A DNA stretch of 64,000 nucleotides from Eunapius fragilis (Eukaryota > Porifera > Demospongiae > Spongillida > Spongillidae). Under the pieces are notes generated by a model. It saw only the letters and a program-made list of their open reading frames with translations, ran no database searches and was not told the origin of the DNA. How positions within the stretch are numbered: the first letter of the stretch is position 1; every line of letters starts with the position of its first letter. Positions 32,701-44,700 of the stretch are shown piece by piece. Both the position numbers and the translations under genes were made by a program. Where the stretch lies: assembly GCA_963681505.1 (NCBI GenBank), contig OY811973.1, forward strand, positions 7,930,857 to 7,994,856. The letters run 5' to 3'.

Positions 32701-35700
32701 GCCTCGCACCAGATCGACCTTTGAAAAAATGGTCTTCCCATGAAGTTGCGCTGAAAAGTCCTGAATGTGTGGCAGGGGATACCGGTCAGGTATTGTTGAG
32801 TTGTTGAGGCGTCTTTAATCCCCACACGGGCGCCACCCCCCTGATGCCTTGGGTACCATGTGGAGTGGGGATGACCAAGGACTTGCTGATTTTCTAATCA
32901 GGCCCATCTCCTCCATGTTATCAAACTCTTGCTTGGCTACAGCCAACTTGTCTGATGGCAAACGACGAGCACGCGCGTGAACTGGGGGGCCTGTAGTCAG
33001 TATGAAGTGCTCTACTTTGTGTTTGATGGAGGAGGCAGTAAACACTGGTGTTGTAATGTGAGGAAATTCTGTTAACAGGGTCTCAAACTGGTTGCTAGAG
33101 GTGGTAATGGCACTAAATTGAGGTACCGCTGTGTGAACGGTTCCCAGTGAAACAGAATGATATGCTTCCGTTTGAGGTCCACCAGTAATGAGTTTGAACG
33201 AAGGAAATCAGCTCCAAGAAGAGGCCTAGAGACACTGGCGATAGTAAATGTCCAACGGTAAATCTTGGAGGCAAAACAAACGGGAAGAGTGCGAGTTCCA
33301 TAGGTTTTAATGGAGCTGCCGTTGGCTGCTAAAAAACAGGGCCCGAGTGGTCTAATGCTTTCATCCTAAACGAGCGGTGATAGAAACACAACCCATCTTG
33401 AGGAGATTGGGATGGGATCTTATTTACTTTCTGCTTGGTAGGTCGGTTGTGATGCACAGCGTTGGTGCTATATTCCATATCCTGGCTGGTCCAAAGGGCG
33501 TCTGCATGTTTGGCTAATTTTCGGCAATCGTCGAATTGCGCGTCGACTAGCTGCATGCGGATGTTCTTCGGGTAGGCGCTTGAGAAACAGTTGCTCAAAA
33601 TACAAGCAAGGAGGATGATCGCCTAAAAGGGCCAACATTTCGTCCATCAGAGCAGATGGTTTTGTGTCACCGAGTTCGCGAAAATGTAGGAGCCGGGACG
33701 ATCGTTCTCTCTTGTTGAGTCCGAAAGTGTCATTGAGACGGTCCTTAAGCGCCTTATATTTGTTCTGCGTCGGTGGTTGGCTGATTAGGTCCAAAACGCG
33801 CGTCGCTGTCGATTGGTCAAGTGCTGCCAGCACGTGGTAATATTGCGTCTCGTCTGCTGTAATCTTGCGCAAATGAAACTGTGCTTCCATCTGCGCAAAC
33901 CCTACAGCAGGTTGTGCAGGCCAAGATGTAGGAAGCTTGAGTGAGACGGAATGTTCTTCTGCCATTCACGTCAAGGGTCACCAATGTGGCGTGTACTCAA
34001 TGACAACGTTATACACGATAACTTTGCGAATTACACACGTGCTCTAATCTAATTAATGCACCAGTTCATCTCGTTCTCAGTCCTCTTTGACAGGGTCGCT
34101 ACAGTAGTAATATCATTGCTACTGTATCATAAGAATTTCAATGTTGGTCACATAACTGAAGTTGTTTACTTCAAAACAAACATGGAGCTTATTGTTGCCC
34201 TCAGATCTTTGTTCAAAAGAATTGGTTTTGTCCTCATGTTTGTAGTTTCCATGCTCATTGCCACTAGATTTTGTTCCATCTGATGTGAATGTGAACAACA
34301 ATCAGTGCATTGTTTAATTCCACATGTTGTCACCTCATTGATGCATGTGTATTGCACTGCTTTTCTTTACCCTCACCTCCCATATGTAGGACACACCACT
34401 GTATGTGGCAGCTGAAAATGGTCATACAGCTGTGGTGGAGATCCTTTTAAAGGCAGGAGCTGATGTGAACACAGTGAGTGATGTAGTGTGTGGTTTAGTA
34501 CTAACAAGCATGCAAAAGAAAAGTTGATCCAAATACATATATTCATTGTCATGCATAAATGCAAGGAGTTAACTAAATATTTTTATTGCATGCCATGTAC
34601 ATGTACATGCTGGGGGTATACAACATTAGTGGTCAACATATTAACAATTTCTCTTTCTTTTTATTATGTGAATCCCACTTATCCATCATCAGGGGGTAAG
34701 TTATGCAAGTGGACAGTATTTGTATTGACGATTGAGTAAGTTTGTTAATAGAGTTGTGCAATTAGCAATGGGGAGGTTGTGACTACATATAAGTCATTCA
34801 TCAGGATTATTAATAACAGGCTGCATAATTACATCATCCTATATTTTTTCATGCAATCATGTATGTGAGTAATAATTATTAATGGACTTAGTGTTAAATT
34901 ATACCCGAGTGTCTTGTATACTTGTTAATAGCCTGTGTTCCTTTCCTGCATATGACATCTGTCAATTTCACTCATCCATATCATCAGGGGGTAAGTCATG
35001 CATGTGGACAGGATTTGCATTGATGATTGAATAGCTTTCATATAAAGTGCTCAAGTAGTATGTTAAAACCAGTATAATTGATAACGTACATATGTACTGC
35101 TTTGACCTGCGTATAACCATCACTAAGCTGATAGAACAGACATGTGTAATCATCATGTATTAATGTGTTAATAATTTCTTTGTTGGAATGTCCTGTGCTC
35201 AGCCCTTTGCAGCTGGACATTAGGGTCCATAATTAGACTATACCATAAACCAACAAAATCCATTGTGCCTTGATGCTCCACCACCTCATTATAATTGTGC
35301 TTTTTGAAGGAGCTGTATCATGTTCATTTTATCATCAAATGCCTGTTGGAGTATCGTCGTCATAGTTACTATACCATATGTGCACTCATCATATTGCAAA
35401 CCATGTTCTTATGCAAGAGAACATTAGTCTACACATTGACAATTTCTCTTTCTTTTCATTATGTGAATCATACTCATCCATCATCAGGAGGTAAGTTGTG
35501 CATGTGGACAGTATTTTTATTCATGATTGAGTACTTTGTATTATAGCATGGTCTAAAGTAGCAATGGGGATGTGGTGACTACAGGTTCATTAATAACTGG
35601 CTGCATAATTGCATCAGTCCTATACATGTATTTGTTCATGCAATATGTATGTGAGTAGTAATTATTATATTCATCCAAATGGACTTACACATCCGAGTGT

Positions 35701-38700
35701 TTTGTATACACTGTGGTAATAGCCTCTGTTTCTTTCCTGCATATGACATCTGTGGATTTCACTCATCCATCATCAGCGGGTAAGTTATGCATGTGGACAG
35801 GATGTGTATTAGTAGCTTTCATTTAGAGTGCTCAAAAAGCATGTTAAAACAAAGAAAACAGTCAAAAAAGATAACGTACATATGTACTGCTTTAACCATC
35901 ACCAAGCCTGCAGATGATAGAACAGACATGTGTAATCGTCATGTATTAATATGTTAATGATTTAATGTCCTGTGCTCAGCCCTTTTCAGCTGGACATAAG
36001 GGTCCATAATTAGACTATACCATAAACCAACAAAATCCATTGTGCCTTGATGCACCACCACCTCATTATAATGGTGGTTTTTGAAGGAGCTGTATCACGT
36101 TCATTTTATCATCAAATGCCTGTTTCACCATCACATTTAAATGGAGTATCGTCATAGTAGTTGCTATACCATACATGTATGTGCACTCATCATATTGCAA
36201 TCCAAGTTACATTTGTATGCTAGGGAAATACGAAAAACACTGGCCAACACATTAACAATTTCTTTACTTTTTATTATGTGAATCCCACTCATCCATCATC
36301 AGGGAGTAAGTTATGCATGCGGACAGTATTGGTATTGATGATTGAGTAGTTTGTAGAGGGTCTAAAAGTAGCAATGGGGAGGTGGTGACTACTTATAAAT
36401 CATTCACCTGGTTCATTAATAACAGGCTGCATTATTACATCAATCCCATATTTGTTCATTCAATCGTGTACATGAGTAGTATGTATTAATGGACTTAGTG
36501 AAAATTGTACCCGAGTGTCTTATAGTACTGTTTAGGGAGTAAACAGAGGTTAATGGCCTGTGGTAAACCACCTAGGTTAGCATTGGGCCCGCGCGGGGCA
36601 GCAGCCGTTTTAGTGTTAAGGTTAACTATGGAGCCAGCTTGTGGGTCTATACATGTATATGCCTTAGTGCAGTGGCCCTGGCTATTGCCTAGGTCACTGC
36701 AGGAGGCAACTTTGATGCATCGCGCTCAATGTTGGATGCTACGCGTCGCCAATTAATGCGCCTCAAAGCCGAGGTGCTGTGCCTATGTCTCATGCAAGCC
36801 AACCTGGTGGCCTCAGGCACCAAGCAAACCATGGTCGAGCGACTGCTGAGCCACGAGTCGTCCCAGCAGGATGCCGCGTGCAGTCATTCCCCAACGGACT
36901 CCGACCAGTCTGGAAGTCACGAGGGCTCCTCATCTTCTCAGCACTTGGAGGAGGAGAGCCCGGCTGTCACTACTTTCCCGGTCACCTCGGGGCCCTCCAC
37001 ACAGCATGTGGAGCCAGCCTGCAGGGCGAGCACACACCGGAGATGCTCCACTAGCCACGACTCCTCGTCTGGGGATGCTCCCACGGGGACGGTGGTTTCG
37101 AAGCTGAGAGTGGATCCTTGTCGGGTGCACACCAGCGCGGCTCCCATCCGTCTTCATCGCAGGACATCCACTGCATCCTCCGCGGGTTGTCGATTTCCCC
37201 TCAGATCCTCAATCAGCTCCAGGGGGCAGTGGATGCAGACACCTCCATGAGAGGGCGGGATAGTCGCTTGCTACAGGCGGCAATGTCCCTGGCCTTCTAC
37301 GGTTTTCTCTGAGTAGTGGAGTTCACAGCATCATCACTCTATCAAGTCCCCTTGCGGAGGCGCGATGTTTGTTTCATGGGGCATCAGCTCAAGGTCCTCA
37401 TGAGGCGCTCCAAGTCTGACCAGTGGGGACGGGGGACCGTAGTGTCGGTGGGATGCAGCGGAGACAGCTCTTGCCTGGTGAGCACTATGAAATGGTATCT
37501 GAACTGCTGCACGGCCCCTAGCTCCAGCCATCTCTTCATCTGGGAAGATGGATCACCTTTGACCGCCAGGAGGTTTTGATCGCAGCTACGGGTCTACTTT
37601 GACAAGTTGGGTTTGGACCCTGACCAATTCAACACTCATAGTTTTCGCATTGGGGCAGCGACTACAGCAGCCAAGGTGGGGATCTCTTCTGGCGTAATCA
37701 AGCAGTTGGGCCGCTGGCGAAGTAGGGCCTTCAAGACCTATATAAGATGTGACCCTCAGCACGCTGCAGTGGCAGCTGTGATGGCCAAGTGTCAGGACTG
37801 ACTACATCTCAGTGGAATGGACCAGAATGTTGTTCACTTGTGCAGTGTCATGCAATTTTGTTTACATTTGCTACCCACACCCACAATCTGGCTCTTACCT
37901 ATGCCCTATGTACAGGGGGAGGCGAGTTTGGGGCGTTAACTTTGGGTGGGGCCCTGCGGGCTAGTCCCTTCCCGGCAACACAAGCCTGGACCAGCATCCT
38001 GGCCTTGGTACACACAGCACCCAGTGGTGGTCAGCATCACCCCTGGTCTCTGTTGCCGGTCATCCCAAACCCGGCCGACTGGGACCAGCGTCTCAGCTCA
38101 GTCACTGGGGTCCACAGTGGCTGGGTGACCATCGTCACTGCCAGCCACACCCTGTGGCCGGGGTATTAGGAGGGGGGGGGGGGGACTCAGGCCTTGCCTG
38201 CTACCTCTATTTCTCGCCAATCCATCAAAGGGTTTGAGCTAGATGGTGATAAGGGCTAAGAGCTGAACATTCATCGCAGGGGTGGTTACCACCGAGTAAA
38301 TTAAAATATAAATCATTCATCAGGTTCTTTAATAACTGGCTGCATAATTGCATCAATCCTATATTTGTTCATGCAATCATGAATGTGAGTAGTATATATG
38401 AATGGACTTAGTGTTAAATTATACCCGAGTGCCTTATATACTTGGTAATAGCCTTTGTTTCTTGCCATCCATGTTTTTATGCTAGAGAACATTGGTCTAC
38501 ACATTGACAATTTCTCTTTCTTTTCATTATGTGAATCCCACTCATCCATCATCAGTGGGTAAGTTATGCATGTGGACAGTATTTGTATTGATGATTGAGT
38601 AGTTTGTATATAGAGTGGTCCATAAGTACCAATAGTGACAGGTTCATTATAACAGGCTGCATAATTACATCAATCCTATATTTGTTCAATACATGTATGT

Positions 38701-41700
38701 GAATAGTACTTATCCAAATGGACTGGGTGTTAAATTATACTTGAGTGTCTTATATACTTGTTAATAGCCTTTGTTTCTTTCCTGCATATGACATCTGTGA
38801 ATTCCACTTGTCCATCATCAGTTGGTAAGTTATGCATGTGGATTGATGATTGAGTAGCTTTCATTTAGAGTGCTCAAAAAGTATGTCAAAACAAAGAAAC
38901 CAGTAAAAAGTATTTGCTTATTGATAATGTACGTACGTACTGCTTTGACCATCACCAAGCCTGCAGATGATGATAGAACAGACATGTTTAATCGTCATGT
39001 ATTAATGTTTTAATAATTTCTTTGTTGGACTTTCCTGTGCTCAGCCCTTTTCAGCTGGACATAAGGGTCCATAATTAGACTATACCAGAAACCAACAAAA
39101 TCCATTGTGCCTTGATGCACCACCACCTCATTATAATGGTGCTTTTTGAAGGAGCTGATACTATACCATATGTGCACTCATCATATTGCAATCCATGCTA
39201 CAAAACATTGGTCTACACATTAACAATTTCTTTTTCTTTTCATTATGTGAATCCCACTCATCCATCATCAGGAGGTAAGTTAGGACAGTATTTGTATTGA
39301 TGATTGCATTTAGTGTCAAAAAGTATGTTGATCCCAAGAAACCAGTAAACACGTTTGCTCAAGATATGTACTGCTTTGACTTGCATATAAACATCACCAA
39401 GCCTGCAGATGAGGATAGAACTAATATGTTTTTGTTTCTTTGTGGGACTATAGCCCTTTTCAGCTGGACATTAGGGTCCATAATTAGACTATACCATAAA
39501 CCAACAAAATCCATTGTGCCTTGATGCACCACCACCTCATTATAATGGTGCTTTTTGAAGGAGCTGTATCACGTTCATTTTATCATCAAATGCCTGTTAC
39601 ACCATCGAATGGAATATCGTCATAGTAATTACTATACCATATGTGCACTCATCATATTGCAATCCATGTTTTTATGCTAGATAACTTTGGTCTACACATT
39701 AAAAATTTCTCTTTCTTTTCATTATGTGAATCCCACTCATCCATCATCAGGTGGTAAGTTATGCATGTGGACAGGATTTGTATTGATGATTGAGTAGCTT
39801 TCATTTGGAGTGCTCAAAAAGTATGTTAGAACAAGTAAAAAATTTTTTTCTTTAGGATAACGTACGTATGAACTGCTTTGACCATCACCAAGCCTGCAGA
39901 TGATGATAGATCAGACATGTGTAATCGTCATGTATTAATGTGTTAATAATTTCTTTGTTGGACTGTCCTGTGCACAGCCCTTTTCAGCTAGACATTAATA
40001 GAGGACAATGAGGACACCAGTCGCTATACATTTGCATCAATGCAAGGTGTTAACTAAATATTTCTTCCATATGTCTAGTCCATGCCATGTAAATATACAT
40101 GCTGGGGGTATGCAACAGTTAATGAGGAGAGTAGTTTGTATGTAGAGTGGTCTAAAAGTAGTAATGGAGAGGTGGTGACTGCATATCAACTGCTGCTATG
40201 GGAAGAACAGACATGTTTATTCATGTCATTTTTATGCGAATGCCATGTGCAAGAAAGAATGTTACCTATTGATATGTAGTGTTGAATTAGTTAATTCCAC
40301 ATGTTGTCACCTCATTGATGCATGTGTATTGCACTGCTTTTCTTTACCCTCACTTCCCATATGTAGGGGGCACCACTGTATGTGGCAGCTGAAAATGGTC
40401 ATACAGCTGTGGTGGAGATCCTTGTAAAGGCAGGAGCTGATGTGAACATAGTGAGTGATGTAGGGTGTGGTGAAGTACTAACAAGCAGAAGAAGAAGGGT
40501 TGATCCAAATACATTGTATTCATTGTCTTGCATCAATGCAAGGGGTTAACTAAATATTTCTTCCATATGTCTAGTCCATGCCATGTACATGTGCATGCTG
40601 GGGGTATACAACATTAGTGGTATTTGTAATGAGGAGAGTAGTTTGTATGTAGAGTGATCTAAAAGTAGTAATGGGGAGGTGGTGACTACATATCAACTGG
40701 TGCTATGGGAAGAATAGACATGTTTATTCATGTGTTAATAACATTTTTGTGGGAATGTCATGTGCAATAAAGAGTATTACCTATTTGTATGTTAAATTGT
40801 TAATAACTTCTGTTATTCATTTATATGCTGGGGAAGTACAAAAAAACACTGGACAACACATTAACAATTTCTCTTTTTTTTTCATTATGTGAATCCCATT
40901 CATCCATCATCAGGAGGTAAGTTATGCATGTGGACAGTATTTGTATTGATGATTGAGTAGTTTGTGTATAGAGTGATCTATTAGTAGTAATGGGGCAGGT
41001 AGTGACTATGTATAAATCATTCATCAGGTTCTTTAATAACTGGCTGCATAATTACATCAATCCTATATTTGTTCATGCAATCATGAATGTGAGTAGTATA
41101 TATGAATGGACTTAGTGTTAAATTATACCCGAGTGTCTTATATACTTGGTAATAGCCTTTGTTTCTTGCCATCCATGTTTTTATGCTAGAGAACATTGGT
41201 TTACACATTGACAATTTCTCTTTCTTTTCATTATGTGAATCCCACTCATCCATCATCAGTGGGTAAGTTATGCATGTGGACAGTATTTGTATTGATGATT
41301 GAGTAGTTTGTGTATAGAGTGATCTACAAGTAGCAATGGGGCAGGTAGTAACTACATATAAATCATTCATCAGGTTCTTTAATAACTGGCTGCATAATTA
41401 CATCAATCCTATATTTGTTCATGCAATCATGAATGTGAGTAGTATATATGAATGGACTTAGTGTTAAATTATACCCGAGTGTCTTATATACTTGGTAATA
41501 GCCTTTGTTTCTTGCAATATATGTGTTTATGCTAGAGAACATTGGTTTACACATTGACAATTTTTCTCTTTCTTTTCATTATGTGAATCCCACTCATCCA
41601 TCATCAGTGGGTAAGTTATGCATGTGGACAGTATTTGTATTGATGATTGAGTAGTTTGTATATAGAGTGGTCCATAAGTACCAATAGTGACAGGTTCATT

Positions 41701-44700
41701 ATAACAGGCTGCATAATTACATCAATCCTATACATGTATTTGTTCAATGCATGTATGTGAATAGTACTTATCCAAATGGACTGGGTGTTAAATTATACTT
41801 GAGTGTCTTATATACTTGTTAATAGCCTTTGTTTCTTTCCTGCATATGACATCTGTGAATTCCACTTGTCCATCATCAGTGGGTAAGTTATGCATGTGGA
41901 TTGATGATTGAGTAGCTTTCATTTAGAGTGCTCAAAAAGTATGTCAAAACAAAGAAACCAGTAAAAAGTATTTGCTTATTGATAACGTATGTATGTACTA
42001 CTTTGACCATCACCAAGCCTGCAGATGATGATAGAACAGACATGTGTAATCGTCATGTATTAATGTTTTAATGATTTCTTTGTTGGACTGTCCTGTGCAC
42101 AGCCCTTTTCAGCTAGACATTAGGGTCCATAATTAGACTATACCATAAACCAACAAAATCCATTGTGCCTTGATGCACCACCACCTCATTATAATGGTGC
42201 TTTTTGAAGGAGCTGATACTATACCATATGTGCACTCATCATATTGCAATCCATGCTAGAGAACATTGGTCTACACATTAACAATTTCTTTTTCTTTTCA
42301 TTATGTGAATCCCACTCATCCATCATCAGGAGGTAAGTTAGGACAGTATTTGTATTGATGATTGCATTTAGTGTCAAAAAGTATGTTGAACCCATAAATC
42401 CATTGTGCCTTGATGCACCACCACCTCATTATAATGGTGCTTTTTGAAGGAGCTGTATCACGTTCATGTTATCATCAAATGCCTGTTACACCATCACATT
42501 TAAATGGAGTATTGTCATAGTAGTTACTATACCATATGTGCACTCATCATATTGCAATCCATGTTTTTATGCTAGATAACTTTGGTCTACACATTAAAAA
42601 TTTCTCTTTCTTTTTATTATGTGAATCCCACTCATCCATCATCAGGGGGTAAGTTATGCATGTGCACAGGATTTGTATTGATGATTGAGTAGCTTTCATT
42701 TGGAGTGCTCAAAAAGTATGTTAGAACAAGTAAAAAATTTTTTCTTTAGGATAACGTACGTATGAACTGCTTTGACCATCACCAAGCCTGCAGATGATGA
42801 TAGAACAGACATGTGTAATCGTCATGTATTAATGTGTTAATAATTTCTTTGTTGGACTGTCCTGTGCACAGCCCTTTTCAGCTAGACATTAATAGAGGAC
42901 AATGAGGACACCAGTCACTATACACTTGCATCAATGCAAGGTGTTAACTAAATATTTCTTCCATATGTCTAGTCCATGCCATGTAAATATACATGCTGGG
43001 GGTATGCAACAGTTAATGAGGAGAGTAGTTTGTATGTAGAGTGGTCTAAAAGTAGTAATGGAGAGGTGGTGACTGCATATCAACTGCTGCTATGGGAAGA
43101 ACAGACATGTTTATTCATGTCATTTTTATGCGAATGCCATGTGCAAGAAAGAATATTACCTATTTATATGTAGTGTTGAATTAGTTAATTCAACATGTTG
43201 TCACCTCATTGATGCATGTGTATTGCACTGCTTTTCTTTACCCTCACCTCCCATATGTAGGTGACACCACTGTATGTGGCAGCTGAAAATGGTCATACAG
43301 CTGTGGTGGAGATCCTTGTAAATGCAGGAGCTGATGTGAACACAGTGGGTGATGTAGGGTGTGGTGAAGTACTAACAAGCAGAAGAAGAAGGGTTGATCC
43401 AAATACAGTGTATTCATTGTCTTGCATCAATGCAAGATGCTATCTTCCACATGTCTAGTCCATGCCATGTACATGTACATGCTGGGGGTATACAACATTA
43501 GTGGTATTTGTAATGAGGAGAGTAGTTTGTATGTAGAGTGGTCTAAAAGTAGTAATGGGGAGGTGGTGACTACATATCAGCTGCTGCTATGGGAAGAACA
43601 GACATGTTTATTCATGTGTTAATAACATTTTTGTGGGAATGTCATGTGTAATAAAGAGTAGTACCTATTTGTATGTTAAATCGTTAATAACTTCTGTTAT
43701 TCATTTATATGCTGGGGAAGTACAAAAAAACACTGGACAACACATTAACAATTTCTCTTTTTTTTTTTCATTATGTGAATCCCATTCATCCATCATCAGG
43801 AGGTAAGTTATGCATGTGGACAGTATTTGTATTGATGATTGAGTAGTTTGTGTATAGAGTGATCTATAAGTAGCAATGGGGGAGGTAGTGACTACATATA
43901 AATCATTCATCAGGTTCTTTAATAACTGGCTGCATAATTGCATCAATCCTATATTTGTTCATGCAATCATGAATGTGAGTAGTATATATGAATGGACTTA
44001 GTGTTAAATTATACCCGAGTGTCTTATATACTTGGTAATAGCCTTTGTTTCTTGCCATCCATTTTTTTTTATGCTAGAGAACATTGGTATACACATTGAC
44101 AATTTCTCTTTCTTTTCATTATGTGAATCCCACTCATCCATCATCAGGAGGTAAGTTATGCATGTCAACAGTATTTGTATTGATGATTGAGTACATGTAG
44201 TTTGTATATAGAGTGGTCCATAAGTACCAATAGTGACAAGTTCATTATAACAGGCTGCATAATTACATCAATCCTATATTTGTTCAATACATGTATGTGA
44301 ATAGTAATTATCTTAATGGACTTGGTGTTAAATTATACCCGAGTGTCTTATATACTTGTTAATAGCCTTTGTTTCTTTCCTGCATATGACATCTGCGAAT
44401 GTCACTCATCCATCATCAGGAGGTATGTTATGCATGTGGATTGATGATTGTATTGATGATTGAGTAGCTTTCATTTGGAGTGCTCAAAAAGTATGTTAGA
44501 ACAAGTAAAAATTTTTTTTCTTTAGGATAATGTACGTATGTACTGCTTTGACCATCACCAAGCCTGCAGATGATGATAGAACAGACATGTGTAATCGTCA
44601 TGTATTAATGTGTTAATAATTTCTTTGTTGGACTGTCCTGTGCACAGCCCTTTTCAGCTAGACATTAATAGAGGACAATGAAGACACCAGTCACTATACA

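Larger units (their letters stand above)
30244..34103 (-). mobile_element. Ty3/Gypsy LTR retrotransposon in ankyrin-kinase intron
   Basis: Near-identical LTRs of about 120 bp (30244-30363 and 33985-34103) bound a minus-strand gag-pol in the order gag, protease, RT, RNase H, integrase, as in Ty3/Gypsy. The primer-binding site TTGGTGACCCTTGACGTG (33984-33967, minus strand) directly follows the 5' LTR, and a purine tract GGGGGGAG precedes the 3' LTR. ACAGTA touches both outer ends, a probable target duplication. Only a few LTR differences suggest recent insertion, but the coding region carries a stop, frameshifts and a protease deletion. Confidence 0.93.
34693..44422 (+). other. Eighteen acceptor-3 nt-donor modules (candidate microexons or recursive splice sites)
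   Basis: In 18 cassettes a pyrimidine tract and CATCATCAG are followed by exactly three bases and then GTAAGT (once GTATGT). The triplets start at 34693, 34988, 35488, 35777, 36303, 38556, 38822, 39272, 39751, 40914, 41260, 41608, 41880, 42330, 42646, 43800, 44148 and 44420 and read GGG, GAG, CGG, GGA, TGG, TTG or GTG. A phase-0 three-base exon would add one residue without changing the frame. They may equally be recursive splice sites or scars of exon loss. Function is not shown by sequence alone. Confidence 0.5.
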
